Origin: a virus
IMG/VR virus record: IMGVR_UViG_3300010160_000221
Coordinates: 1 to 24,117 of that record
Reading direction: 5' to 3' (one strand)
Length of the DNA: 24,117 bases
Part shown: one piece after another, positions 1 to 7,892 of the stretch
How the letters are laid out: every line of letters starts with the position of its first letter
Position numbering within the stretch: position 1 is the stretch's first letter
The notes under the pieces: model-generated
The model's database searches: none
The model's input: the letters and a program-made list of their open reading frames with translations, nothing else
Told to the model about the DNA's origin: nothing
Translations under genes and position numbers: made by a program

Positions 1-68
1 ACTTGACCACCGATAAGATTAACGGGCTTAAATCCATATGCGGCTGATATTGTAGGATAAGCTGCCAT
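1..68 (-). CDS. Major capsid (coat) protein, N-terminal fragment
   Basis: Only the first 22 codons are inside the window, so the gene is cut by the left edge. The peptide begins MAAYPTISAAYGFKPVNLIG, which I recognise as the usual opening of coat proteins in podoviruses with a P22-type portal. A GGAG ribosome-binding site sits a few bases upstream of the ATG. It is the last visible gene of the packaging and head operon, after scaffold and one small protein, which is the expected place for the coat gene. The identification rests on the N-terminal pattern plus gene order, since no fold can be judged from 22 residues. Confidence 0.68.
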   Translation of the reverse strand, partial: MAAYPTISAAYGFKPVNLIGGQ

Positions 69-93
69 TTAAATCTCCATTAAAAAGTTAAGT

Positions 94-534
94 TCATTTA
101 CCTAAGCTACTTGAGGATTTATTCTCTTTGAAGAGGGGCATCCTTGGGTCGCTTTGGCGCATTAAATTATTGTCTACAGCATCCGTTTGAGCTTGTGTTT
201 GCTTATCGTAATATTCGGCACGTTGAGCAACAAATTCACTCGGAGTCTTGCAAAGCAATAACCCGCCAATTTCGATGTTGTCTTTAAACTTTCCATCGCC
301 AGTGGCTAACAGTTTATATTTTGGCTGTTCCTCAAGAGTAACTGGCTCCCATCCTTCTCTCAGTTTCGCTGAGATATTACGGGGATCAGCTGCATTTAAT
401 GTAGAAACACGAATCCAACGATAAGCAAACCCAGCCTGTTTGTCTGGCTCTGGGAGAAGTTCTGGAGGCATCCACTGTTTAGGACGCTCTGTCATTTCAC
501 GAGTTTGTATTTCTCTAGGTGTTTTTTCAGCCAT
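94..534 (-). CDS. Conserved phage structural-module protein, unknown function
   Basis: 146 residues between scaffold and coat genes. The core (about residues 35-110) contains a Tyr-Arg-Trp-Ile-Arg-Val stretch, then Asn-Ala-Ala-Asp-Pro-Arg-Asn and Glu-Gly-Trp-Glu-Pro-Val. That layout recurs in small proteins of this position in podovirus head operons. N-terminal and C-terminal tails are polar and look disordered. No transmembrane segment or enzyme motif is visible. A GGAG site precedes the ATG and lies inside the end of the scaffold gene, with one base between the two genes, so translation is probably coupled. A minor virion or assembly protein is likely, but this is inference from location. 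Confidence 0.8.
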   Translation of the reverse strand: MAEKTPREIQTREMTERPKQWMPPELLPEPDKQAGFAYRWIRVSTLNAADPRNISAKLREGWEPVTLEEQPKYKLLATGDGKFKDNIEIGGLLLCKTPSEFVAQRAEYYDKQTQAQTDAVDNNLMRQSDPRMPLFKENKSSSSLGK

Positions 535-535
535 T

Positions 536-1435
536 TTAATTCTCCAATTTAGTTAATTCACGAGCATATTGCTCTGGTGTAAGTTTGAATTTCTTTGCCA
601 AAGCGAGTTGAGTCTGATTAAGCTTTACCTTTTTGGGGGCAGTAGACCTAGTAGCAGAAGCAACAACAGTGCTTGTTTTTGCAGAGGGTTTGGACTCTGA
701 GTCAGTTCCCAATCTATCTGGGAATCTTTTTTGCATTTCGGCATCGATTACTTGATAGTAATAGTCAGAGCCTAGTGGGACTCCTTCTTTCTCTAGCCGT
801 CTATGAACACCCATTGCTAGGTAGCTCATATCTTCATCAACACCGTACCACTTGTTTTTGTCAAGCCAAGATTGAGTTTTTGGGTCCAATCGTTGTTGCG
901 GTTGTTGAGTAGAATAACTCTCTTCTACAGGATTGTCAAACTCATTTCTGTAATTTTCCATTTGTTGTGACTTAAACTTCACATCTGCCAGTTTTTCTTG
1001 GGCATCTGCTAGTCTTTCACCATCACCGGAATCATACGCTTCTTTAAATTCCTTCTTTGCTTCGTCTAAATCCCTAGTAATGTTACTTTTAACACTGGTT
1101 ACTAAGACTTTTTCGCCTTCAGAAAGCCTGCCTTTTAAACGTCTATTCTCTTCAATTAACTGCTGGGCAACATTAATAGCTTCTTGTTGCTCCCGTAAGG
1201 CTTGATCTTTAGCTCTACGTTCATCATTCCAAACTTTTTTAAGCTGGTGCAGTTTTGTTTTTGCTTCGTTGGAATACGACTCTAAATCATCTTCTTCCAG
1301 TTGTTTGACTATATCTTCTGGCATAGGAGTTAGATTTGCCCTGTCTTCTGCTGGCATATCATCTTCTATTTCAATCTCAATATTGTCTTCTATTTCATCT
1401 GGAAACTTAAACTGCTGTTTTTCATATTCTGCCAT
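536..1435 (-). CDS. Head scaffolding protein
   Basis: 299 residues, very acidic at the start with an Ile-Glu repeat (about residues 19-25), then a long charged helical region (about 53-170) typical of a coiled coil. Next come a Gln/Pro linker, a short globular patch around Trp189-Tyr210, and a basic C-terminal helix (about 270-297, rich in Lys, Leu and Gln). In scaffolding proteins of P22-like and T7-like heads the basic C-terminal helix is the part that binds coat subunits. The gene lies between portal and coat, the standard position. AGGAG precedes the ATG at good spacing. Composition and order support the call; there is no catalytic motif to confirm it. Confidence 0.85.
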   Translation of the reverse strand: MAEYEKQQFKFPDEIEDNIEIEIEDDMPAEDRANLTPMPEDIVKQLEEDDLESYSNEAKTKLHQLKKVWNDERRAKDQALREQQEAINVAQQLIEENRRLKGRLSEGEKVLVTSVKSNITRDLDEAKKEFKEAYDSGDGERLADAQEKLADVKFKSQQMENYRNEFDNPVEESYSTQQPQQRLDPKTQSWLDKNKWYGVDEDMSYLAMGVHRRLEKEGVPLGSDYYYQVIDAEMQKRFPDRLGTDSESKPSAKTSTVVASATRSTAPKKVKLNQTQLALAKKFKLTPEQYARELTKLEN

Positions 1436-1446
1436 TTTGGGGCTCC

Positions 1447-1866
1447 TTAATATACTTTACGAGTAATTCCACGAGGATCTTCAACTACACCCTCAACAGA
1501 ATCTTCGTTAATTAATCTGAATTCTCTGCCATGTATAACCAATCTTGTTCCGGCATTTGGTCGGACTAAGATAAAATCACCTTTTTTACACCACGCACCT
1601 GTTGGGTATCTGTCTTTGTCCAGATAACAATCAGGTCCTAGGTCAACCACAAAAAGAACAGTAGTTAGAATCTCTTCGTTCCGCATTGTCTCTGCGGACT
1701 TTATTAATTCTGAACCATCAATTTTTTCATCGGCTTCGGGTATAGCGCATAGAATTTTATACCCAGCTGGTTTTGGCAATTGGGTGGCTTTTTCTTGCAT
1801 TGTTGCTTGATACATTCCTACTATTTGTGGATTATCGGGGTTTGATCCGATAAGGATTTCATTCAT
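1447..1866 (-). CDS. Phage GroES-like co-chaperonin
   Basis: 139 residues from the ATG chosen here. A longer in-frame reading upstream only overlaps the previous gene, while this ATG has GGAG about seven bases before it and overlaps the preceding stop by eight bases. The C-terminal half has the GroES pattern: a Lys-Lys-Gly-Asp-Phe-Ile-Leu-Val-Arg stretch, Gly-Thr-Arg-Leu, His-Gly-Arg-Glu-Phe-Arg-Leu, then an acidic turn and Val-Glu-Gly-Val-Val. The segment between the first strand (Tyr-Lys-Ile-Leu) and this region, rich in Glu and Ile-Leu, would be the mobile loop that docks on GroEL. Phage GroES homologues help the host GroEL fold the coat protein, which suits the neighbours. It is longer than bacterial GroES (about 97 residues). 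Confidence 0.78.
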   Translation of the reverse strand: MNEILIGSNPDNPQIVGMYQATMQEKATQLPKPAGYKILCAIPEADEKIDGSELIKSAETMRNEEILTTVLFVVDLGPDCYLDKDRYPTGAWCKKGDFILVRPNAGTRLVIHGREFRLINEDSVEGVVEDPRGITRKVY

Positions 1867-2047
1867 CTGAATGCTCCATTCTTTGCTTGAGGTCTGCAAT
1901 AAGGGCACATGCAGCTTCCAGACCTCTAATCTGACCGCATGTGTAGCGATACTCTTCAAAATTTGTACAGTTTCCTTGAGATAATGCTGTTTGGAGCATT
2001 CCTATGCGGTCTTTATACTCACTTAAAAGATAATCAATTTCACTCAT
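1859..2047 (-). CDS. Small conserved head-operon protein
   Basis: 62 residues, almost entirely predicted helical, with two cysteines and a central Tyr-Arg-Tyr-Thr-Cys-Gly-Gln-Ile-Arg-Gly-Leu stretch. I recognise this pattern from small proteins that follow the portal gene in many podoviruses; no function is known to me. The ATG overlaps the portal stop by four bases (ATGA), and the 3' end overlaps the GroES-like start by eight. This three-gene overlap indicates translational coupling. Confidence 0.82.
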   Translation of the reverse strand: MSEIDYLLSEYKDRIGMLQTALSQGNCTNFEEYRYTCGQIRGLEAACALIADLKQRMEHSDE

Positions 2048-4551
2048 TTATTGTCCTTGTTTGAAGGTTTCATTACATTTGCTAAAATCTGCTTATTGGT
2101 TAATCTATTTTTATTCTTAATATCATTAGAATGTTTAATTAAATCAACACCAAGCGTATTTTCACGGTCTTCTTTTCTCATCTTTAAGTCCATGACTTTT
2201 TCTGCCAAGTTAATACCTTGCGTCTTAATTGCCATTCTTTCTTGCGAAGCAATTCTTTCTTTCTCAATTGCCTGTTGCTGAACTCTGAGCATTGTGTCAG
2301 CCTCATCTTTCTTGGCCTTTCTCTGCAATTCAGCTTCTTTAATGGCTAGATCTTTTTGTTGCATTTGTACTATAGGATCTTGGGCTGCCTGTTGAGCTTG
2401 TTGTGCAGCCATTTCAGTCTTATTACGATTAAGCAACAGATCAGAAGCCTGTGCAGCCATTGCAGAAATCTTAACTTCCATTTCTCTAGGGATGCCTTCA
2501 TTGTCTTCTTCCTTATAGTCTGGCAACTGAACGCCCAATATATCTTCCATGTGTCTGCGATAGGCAAAGGCTAGGTGTTCATTAATATGTGCTAATGCTG
2601 CCGAATGAATTGCCTGTGCCTGTGGGTTTTGGGATAACATTTGCGCTATCTTTGGATCTTGAATAGCATTCATATGCACTTTAATATGTGCTTCATGGTC
2701 TTGATACATAAAAGCCTTAACAGGTTTCATGTTCATAATGTTCATGTTTTCTGTTATTGGATCGGCTGGCTTTCTGTCATCCGGCAACGGCACTAGCTTA
2801 TCCGCATTTTTGATGCCGAGAATATTAATCATCTGTCGGTGTAAGTACGGTAAGTTATATAACTGTGGCGCTGTTTGCGACAACTGAATCACTGCCTGAT
2901 ACTGCACAATCTTCTGTGACATAGTAGCGGCATTTGGATCGCTAACAGGGATAACGTCAATATCGTCATAATCCGATTTTTTAGCAAAACGAGTACCTTC
3001 TACTGGCTCGTAAGAATATTCAGGTGGCGTGTCTTCCTTAATAATATCCCGTAACAACTGTAACTCTTGCTTCATCGAGTAATGTACACGAGCCTGTACT
3101 GCGCTCATTACTTTTAATGTCCGTTCTAATATTGCCAGAGTCGTACCAACTGGGGTGTTAGCAGACATATCGGCAATTTTCATATCTGAAGCCGAGGCAA
3201 ACCTTCTACCTTCTTCTACAATATTACCGAGTAAGGTATATAAGACTTGACTTGGCTCTTTGTACGGCAAAGGTAGGATATTGTCTTTGAGTGCGCCACT
3301 TGGTACGTCTACATCCCTAAATTCCCCCGGACTTATGGGCGTGTCGTCACCTTTGATTCGCAATCCACGGGTTTTAAAGCCACCCGGCAAGTTGGATAGT
3401 GTGCCTGCGTCCACCAGTTGACGTATAAGGGAAGTACCAGACTTGGCAAAAGAGCCAACAAGATGAATAAGACCAAAACAGTAGAAACCAAAGCCCGGAA
3501 CATAGCCGTAATGGACGAAATGCTGCCTTTTAAGTTTTCTTTTATCATCGGGTTTCCAATTTCTACGAATTGCCAGAACATTACAGGTATTTTTTTCTAC
3601 AGTCACCACATATGGCAACGCTATACCTGTTAGTTCTCCGTCTTCGTCTTTATCTTCGTAACCTTCTAGGTCTAAGTTAACGTGAATTTCTAGAATCTTA
3701 AATCTATCGTCTTCTGTTGCAGAAAAACCCATCTTTTCGGCAATTTTCTTTTCTACTTCGTCATACGATTTAGTTGGAGCACCCAAATCAATGTCCAAAT
3801 AGAACCCAGCTACCTGTAATTTGCGTATTTCGTTCTCTGTCTTACGCATGACATGGGTAACTCGCTCAGAAGTTTCTAAACTACTAGCCCCGTAAGGCAC
3901 AATAATGTCTTCGGCTGGTACATACATTGAGACTTGGCGGTTTAAGCTTGGATCAAAATAGACTTTTTTAAACGCATTGCCAGAAAGTCCTAGTCCCCAA
4001 CACATTCTTTCGTGTTCTGGTCGGTATTCTGGCATTTTTTGCATGATCTGGTAGTTCATGTCCTGTTGAACACGCTCAGCTGCGTCCAGTTTTTCAGGAG
4101 TCTCCTTTCCGATTATCTGGGTTTTGACTGGTCCAGCTGGGGGCAGAGTCTCCATGACTGTTTCTGCTTGGAACTTGACAAGAGCTTCACTTAACAGTGG
4201 ATGGTAAACCCCACAAGCACCCTCCCAAGGCTCACTTCTTTCTTCAATTTTAAGACCTAACAGCTCTAAGCCATCTACATAAGTCTGAATCCAGTCCTTG
4301 CGAGAGGCAATGTCCATTTCAATATCACCCAAAAGCTCAGATGCTAAGGTCTGCATCACTGACTCATCCATATCTTCGGCTAAGTTTTTAGAAAACTCTT
4401 CGTCTTCTTCTCTTTTTAACTCAATCTCTAAGTCGCCAATGCCAATAGTTACCGCCTCTGGATCCTCAATTTCAATCTCAATATCAGGCTCTGACTCATT
4501 ATTTATGCCGGCTATTCCCTGTGGGGCTGCGTATAGTGCCTTATCTAACAT
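2044..4551 (-). CDS. Portal protein, P22-type
   Basis: 835 residues, longer than P22 portal (725). After an acidic Ile-Glu-rich N-terminal tail (about 22-48) comes the portal body. It has the motifs Arg-Ser-Glu-Pro-Trp-Glu-Gly-Ala-Cys-Gly-Val-Tyr-His-Pro-Leu-Leu (about 104-119), Trp-Gly-Leu-Gly-Leu-Ser-Gly-Asn-Ala-Phe-Lys-Lys and Val-Pro-Ala-Glu-Asp-Ile-Ile-Val-Pro. A later Leu-Val-Asp-Ala-Gly-Thr-Leu-Ser-Asn-Leu-Pro-Gly-Gly-Phe is the conserved stem/clip region of this family. The last 140 residues are Gln/Ala/Lys-rich and strongly coiled-coil, matching the long C-terminal barrel of P22-like portals. Twelve copies form the DNA channel and terminase dock. The start has AAGGAT upstream and lies nine bases after terL. 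Confidence 0.95.
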   Translation of the reverse strand: MLDKALYAAPQGIAGINNESEPDIEIEIEDPEAVTIGIGDLEIELKREEDEEFSKNLAEDMDESVMQTLASELLGDIEMDIASRKDWIQTYVDGLELLGLKIEERSEPWEGACGVYHPLLSEALVKFQAETVMETLPPAGPVKTQIIGKETPEKLDAAERVQQDMNYQIMQKMPEYRPEHERMCWGLGLSGNAFKKVYFDPSLNRQVSMYVPAEDIIVPYGASSLETSERVTHVMRKTENEIRKLQVAGFYLDIDLGAPTKSYDEVEKKIAEKMGFSATEDDRFKILEIHVNLDLEGYEDKDEDGELTGIALPYVVTVEKNTCNVLAIRRNWKPDDKRKLKRQHFVHYGYVPGFGFYCFGLIHLVGSFAKSGTSLIRQLVDAGTLSNLPGGFKTRGLRIKGDDTPISPGEFRDVDVPSGALKDNILPLPYKEPSQVLYTLLGNIVEEGRRFASASDMKIADMSANTPVGTTLAILERTLKVMSAVQARVHYSMKQELQLLRDIIKEDTPPEYSYEPVEGTRFAKKSDYDDIDVIPVSDPNAATMSQKIVQYQAVIQLSQTAPQLYNLPYLHRQMINILGIKNADKLVPLPDDRKPADPITENMNIMNMKPVKAFMYQDHEAHIKVHMNAIQDPKIAQMLSQNPQAQAIHSAALAHINEHLAFAYRRHMEDILGVQLPDYKEEDNEGIPREMEVKISAMAAQASDLLLNRNKTEMAAQQAQQAAQDPIVQMQQKDLAIKEAELQRKAKKDEADTMLRVQQQAIEKERIASQERMAIKTQGINLAEKVMDLKMRKEDRENTLGVDLIKHSNDIKNKNRLTNKQILANVMKPSNKDNK

Positions 4552-4560
4552 AATTTATCC

Positions 4561-6045
4561 TTAATAATATGCTGCTCTTTTGCGGTAAATCGGCTCATCG
4601 TCTTCATCACTGTCTAACTTAATAAACCCACCCCTTCTAAATCGCAATAAAGCCTGAGTTGTGCTATCAACCAAGTCATCGTGATCGGAGTTTGGAAACG
4701 CTGCCAATTCTTCAATTACCTCTTCTGCCCATCTAGTGGGTGGTGCCCATATCTTCCCACTAGCAAATAAATCTGCCACTGAATTAACACGGCTAATCTT
4801 ATCATTACCCCTTGTCGGTGTAAACTCTTGCACCGGTATTCCCATCCTTCTTAACTCAAATATCAATGGCGCACCGGACGCTTTTGCCTCTACTATACAC
4901 GCATCTGGCTGCCATTCTTTAAACATTTCAAACGCTTTAGTCTTTAACTCCGGAAATTCTAGCCGAGCTTTATAAGCATCTAACAAAATAATATTTGGGT
5001 TATTCCGGTCTTCATCCTTATAAAACACGCCCCAAGTTGTACATGCTGAATAGTCAGCCCGTTCTGATTTAGTAAAAGCGGTATCCCAGCTTTGGATAAT
5101 AAACTCACATGGCGGGGCTCTCTCATCCCAAACTTGCCACCATTCCCTTTTAACTAAAGCACCCTGCTCACTGGTTGGATCCTGCTGATACTGGGCTTGC
5201 CATTTAGATAAAGGTAACTCAATCCGTAACTTACTTAATTCCTCATAACTCCAGAACTGAGGCCATAATGGTTTCTCGTTCCTTTTAATCGCTGGCAGAC
5301 TAATAATCTCCCACTCATCACCATCCCTCTCGATGATGGCTTTCATAATCTTACCGGTTAAATCTCTCTTCGACCACCTTGTCATTACGATTACTATGCT
5401 TCCGCCCGGCTGCAATCGCTGTCTTGGTCCTGACGTATACCACTCATACACCTTATCAAAGACTGATGGATCACCAGCGGCTAACGCTGCTTCCTGTTCC
5501 GAATGAGGGTCGTCAATAATAAGTAAGTCAGCTCCTTTACCAGTAACAGTCCCGCCCACACCAATAGCAAAATACTCCCCATTAGCATTAGTGGACCAAC
5601 GACCAGCAGCCTTGCTATCAGACCGCAAACTGACATTGGGGAATACCTTACCATATCTATCTCCGTCAACTAAGTTCCTAACCTTCCTACCAAATCCTAC
5701 CGCCAGTTCTGCCGTGTTCGAACACTGGATAATCTTCTTATTCGGATACTTTCCTAAAAACCATGCCGGCAAAAGATAACTGGCAAACTCTGACTTCGTA
5801 TGTCTTGGTGGCATGTTAATAATCAACCGTTTTACCTTGCCACTGGCTATCTGTTCAAATTTTTTAGCCATTAACTCATGGTGATCGCCATGTATAAATT
5901 CCGGCCACATCGTCTTTACAAACTCCATAAAGTCCGATTCACCCTCTTCCCGCTGTAGAGATTGCTGATATGCCGTAGCTAAAGGACCAAGCGCATCCTG
6001 CTCCTCCTTCGGTAACAGCTTAATAATCTCTAACAGATCATCCAT
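4561..6045 (-). CDS. terL: Terminase large subunit (packaging ATPase and nuclease)
   Basis: 494 residues with both terminase domains. ATPase: a variant Walker A Met-Pro-Pro-Arg-His-Thr-Lys-Ser at 78-85, Walker B Leu-Leu-Ile-Ile-Asp-Asp-Pro at 174-180, coupling motif Met-Thr-Arg-Trp at 221-224. RNase H-like nuclease: Asp321 in Trp-Asp-Thr-Ala-Phe, Glu386 in Val-Glu-Ala-Lys, and the Asp pair in His-Asp-Asp-Leu-Val-Asp (455-460). The enzyme translocates DNA into the prohead through the portal and cuts the concatemer. The ATG overlaps the end of the upstream winged-helix gene by eight bases and lacks a clear Shine-Dalgarno of its own, so it is probably translated by coupling. Confidence 0.97.
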   Translation of the reverse strand: MDDLLEIIKLLPKEEQDALGPLATAYQQSLQREEGESDFMEFVKTMWPEFIHGDHHELMAKKFEQIASGKVKRLIINMPPRHTKSEFASYLLPAWFLGKYPNKKIIQCSNTAELAVGFGRKVRNLVDGDRYGKVFPNVSLRSDSKAAGRWSTNANGEYFAIGVGGTVTGKGADLLIIDDPHSEQEAALAAGDPSVFDKVYEWYTSGPRQRLQPGGSIVIVMTRWSKRDLTGKIMKAIIERDGDEWEIISLPAIKRNEKPLWPQFWSYEELSKLRIELPLSKWQAQYQQDPTSEQGALVKREWWQVWDERAPPCEFIIQSWDTAFTKSERADYSACTTWGVFYKDEDRNNPNIILLDAYKARLEFPELKTKAFEMFKEWQPDACIVEAKASGAPLIFELRRMGIPVQEFTPTRGNDKISRVNSVADLFASGKIWAPPTRWAEEVIEELAAFPNSDHDDLVDSTTQALLRFRRGGFIKLDSDEDDEPIYRKRAAYY

Positions 6046-6265
6046 GTAGATTCTTTAACCTTAAATTAGCCGGACGAATGCTCCTAGGAAACTTGGTACT
6101 GCCCTTACATATGCCAATATCAATTAGTCTACGCATCTTGCGATTGACATTACCCCGACCTTTTTCGCCAGTTAAGTGCATAATATCCTCAATAGTAGGA
6201 CCAAAACCAAAGTTAGCCCACCACTGTTCGATTACCAAGTACGTTTCTTTTTGCGCTGGTGTCAC
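6038..6265 (-). CDS. LexA-type winged-helix DNA-binding protein
   Basis: 75 residues starting at GTG with GAGGAG nine bases upstream. The whole protein matches the LexA N-terminal DNA-binding domain layout: a first helix Thr-Pro-Ala-Gln-Lys-Glu-Thr-Tyr, Gly-Phe-Gly-Pro-Thr-Ile-Glu-Asp-Ile as the turn into helix two, then Gly-Asn-Val-Asn-Arg-Lys-Met-Arg-Arg-Leu as recognition helix, and Ile-Arg-Pro at the wing end. No LexA protease domain is present. It sits between the terminases, so it could be a packaging accessory that binds DNA or an autoregulator of the late operon; the sequence does not decide. Confidence 0.8.
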   Translation of the reverse strand: MTPAQKETYLVIEQWWANFGFGPTIEDIMHLTGEKGRGNVNRKMRRLIDIGICKGSTKFPRSIRPANLRLKNLHG

Positions 6266-6312
6266 GTTCTAACTCCTCTACTTTCTCTTCAAAAGACATT
6301 CTATTCCACCGA

Positions 6313-6513
6313 CTAAACATCAGTATCATTTCTTTTGTCCATTCTCTCTGCACTTTGTCCATGCCGTAACCTTTTCATTAAATTAACATATACCTTATGC
6401 TCTTCATTTTGAATGATCATCCTACGGATATACCTAATTAACTCATTTAACTTAATTTGATCATTTTCTACCAAGTACCTGATATATAAAGCCACGTCCT
6501 CGTCCTGTATCAT
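6313..6513 (-). CDS. Small protein of unknown function in the terminase operon
   Basis: 66 residues, helical, with an Arg/Ile-rich centre and a highly charged C terminus. Not recognised. The ATG overlaps the terS stop by four bases and is preceded by a long purine run (GGAG followed by G residues) inside the terS coding region, so expression is coupled to terS. The location between terS and terL suggests a packaging-related role, but nothing in the sequence shows it. Confidence 0.7.
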   Translation of the reverse strand: MIQDEDVALYIRYLVENDQIKLNELIRYIRRMIIQNEEHKVYVNLMKRLRHGQSAERMDKRNDTDV

Positions 6514-7445
6514 ATACCCCCCTCCCCTTTTTTCTTAATAAAATCAAGGGGGTGGGTGTCCGTAGAATTATTTTTTTCCAACAGTTTAACAGTGTTAAAC
6601 CCTTGGGGGGTATTTTCTGGGGATTCGATGTGTGGAATACTATGCAAGACTAGCTGGTCATGCGTGGGCGTATCGAGGGGTGTGGGGGCGTGTGCCTCCC
6701 CGTTTCCCCCGTCCAGATCACCATCCCCCGTCAGAATTCGCTGCGCTTCTGCTTCTGTGTGCGCAACTGGATGCGCTTCTGCATCTGTGTGTGCGTGTGT
6801 GTCATCACATATGGCAAGCTGTGTGTCTGTGCCATCGTCATGGTCAACATAGTTAACATCGATAGGCTCGTCTACATTGTTGATCTCATCCAGTAACTCT
6901 TGTGCGCTTCGCTTGGTCTTCACATGAATGCTCTGTGATCTTTGGATCGCAACTTGGATGGCTTCCATCAACTTCACTCGCAGTGAGTTCGAGTCCACTG
7001 TGTGTATCACCTCTGCCCTGTGGGTAAACAAGGACACCTCACTCATCTTCCCGATTAGCTCCAGCGCTTTCAACTGTTGTGCCGGTGGTAAGTCATCATT
7101 CAAGGCCATGTTACTTAGCTTATGGATTGCCATCGTCCTTAAACGAGAGGGTAATAGATACTCCTCTACCTCTTTTGCCACTGTCAACGCCTGAACATAG
7201 GTTTGCACATTGGTAGACTTAGCGATAGTGTGAGCATTCCTACTGGCAGTCTCTCTCTTACCCTTAGCATCATACGATCTTCGGTAGGCTTCTGTCTTAT
7301 TCCCAGTCTTCACTAGTTCTTCTGCGAATGTCTTTTGTTTCTTGGTTAGTCTGATGTTACTGGGGTTACTTGCGCCAAGCATGATTCTCTCAATAGGGAC
7401 ACTTTTGAGTCCTTCCTGTATTTCTTTCCTTGATAGTTTCTTCAT
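6510..7445 (-). CDS. terS: Terminase small subunit
   Basis: 311 residues. Residues about 31-85 hold the terminase small-subunit helix-turn-helix pattern: Leu-Thr-Lys-Lys-Gln-Lys-Thr-Phe-Ala-Glu-Glu-Leu, Gly-Asn-Lys-Thr-Glu-Ala-Tyr-Arg-Arg-Ser-Tyr, then Ala-Ser-Arg-Asn-Ala. A helical oligomerisation region follows (about 86-185). This part recognises the packaging start site on phage DNA. The C-terminal 110 residues (about 200-311) are low complexity, rich in His, Asp, Thr, Ala and Glu with Ala-His-Thr-(Asp/Glu)-Ala-Glu-Ala repeats, and unlike the rest of the operon in composition. It is first in the leftward late operon, with its own promoter candidate upstream. A copy of a 20-bp palindrome-containing repeat lies inside its 3' end. 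Confidence 0.87.
   Translation of the reverse strand: MKKLSRKEIQEGLKSVPIERIMLGASNPSNIRLTKKQKTFAEELVKTGNKTEAYRRSYDAKGKRETASRNAHTIAKSTNVQTYVQALTVAKEVEEYLLPSRLRTMAIHKLSNMALNDDLPPAQQLKALELIGKMSEVSLFTHRAEVIHTVDSNSLRVKLMEAIQVAIQRSQSIHVKTKRSAQELLDEINNVDEPIDVNYVDHDDGTDTQLAICDDTHAHTDAEAHPVAHTEAEAQRILTGDGDLDGGNGEAHAPTPLDTPTHDQLVLHSIPHIESPENTPQGFNTVKLLEKNNSTDTHPLDFIKKKGEGGI
6584..6605 (+). repeat. 20-bp inverted-repeat element, copy 1 (inside terS)
   Basis: The stretch 6586-6605 reads TTAACAGTGTTAAACCCTTG and recurs exactly on the opposite strand at 7537-7556. It contains a perfect palindrome at 6584-6600 with 8-bp arms around one base (GTTTAACA-G-TGTTAAAC). This copy is within the terS 3' coding end. 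Confidence 0.85.
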
Positions 7446-7474
7446 GTTATATCCCTAGGTATATCTTCGGTATT

Positions 7475-7504
7475 ATTCTATCTTATATCTTTACTTGATG
7501 TCGA
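7475..7504 (-). promoter_or_regulatory. Sigma70-like promoter for the leftward packaging/head operon
   Basis: On the minus strand: -35 TCGACA (7504-7499), 18-bp spacer, -10 TAGAAT (7480-7475), each 5 of 6 to consensus. The start would fall near 7468, about 23 bases before the terS ATG. Candidate from sequence only. Confidence 0.6.
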
Positions 7505-7536
7505 TCTCACACTGTTTCGCTTCGCTATCTTCAAGT

Positions 7537-7556
7537 CAAGGGTTTAACACTGTTAA
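7537..7556 (-). repeat. 20-bp inverted-repeat element, copy 2 (divergent control region)
   Basis: On the minus strand this is identical over 20 bases to 6586-6605. The palindromic core TTAACA-C-TGTTAA occupies 7544-7556. It lies between the two divergent promoter candidates, 32 bp from the leftward -35 and 49 bp from the rightward -35, a natural place for an operator that could act on both. Confidence 0.85.
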
Positions 7557-7605
7557 CCTGTTGCTCGGTCTTTTAAAAATATTTCATCTTTTATGCAAAT
7601 AATGC

Positions 7606-7634
7606 TTGACAAGCAAATAGCACATATCGACAAT
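7606..7634 (+). promoter_or_regulatory. Sigma70-like promoter for the rightward small-gene operon
   Basis: Perfect -35 TTGACA at 7606-7611, 17-bp spacer, -10 GACAAT at 7629-7634 (4 of 6). Transcription would begin near 7641, about 47 bases before the first gene, and run into the ribozyme-bearing operon. Confidence 0.6.
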
Positions 7635-7687
7635 GGAGTTGTTGTATGTAGATGAATTAATTATTAACCACCTAATAGGAGAAGCAA

Positions 7688-7882
7688 ATGACTGTAACCC
7701 TAGGTTGTATATACGCCAAGAGGACTAGCAAGACTAGGACTGGTAACACCAAAAGCTACTGGGAGACTACTCTCAATGGTGAAGTAATAAAAGCCCAAAG
7801 CTTAAAGAAGTGTAAGGATTTGGTAGCAATCAAACAAGCACAGTCAATAGACTTCATGGCAGAGTTCTTTCCAATTAACTAA
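7688..7882 (+). CDS. Small basic protein, unknown function
   Basis: 64 residues, first gene of the rightward operon, with AGGAG eight bases upstream. Rich in Lys, Thr and Ser at the N terminus. The pattern Ser-Tyr-Trp-Glu-Thr-Thr-Leu-Asn-Gly suggests a small beta structure. Not recognised. The segment AGGAGAAGCAAATGA at its start is repeated at the start of the next gene. Confidence 0.72.
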   Translation: MTVTLGCIYAKRTSKTRTGNTKSYWETTLNGEVIKAQSLKKCKDLVAIKQAQSIDFMAEFFPIN

Positions 7883-7892
7883 GGAGAAGCAA

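Noticed and set aside
1367-4483. Shared 16-bp ATTTCAATCTCAATAT in scaffold and portal genes
   Set aside because: It encodes the acidic Ile-Glu repeat found in both N-terminal tails; similar low-complexity coding explains it without a regulatory role.
673-5779. Plus-strand open frames opposite scaffold, portal and terminase
   Set aside because: They mirror long, clearly recognised minus-strand genes, lack ribosome-binding sites and have no protein features.
6213-6299. 28-codon minus-strand frame between the terminase genes
   Set aside because: It overlaps the winged-helix gene out of frame and has no good ribosome-binding site.
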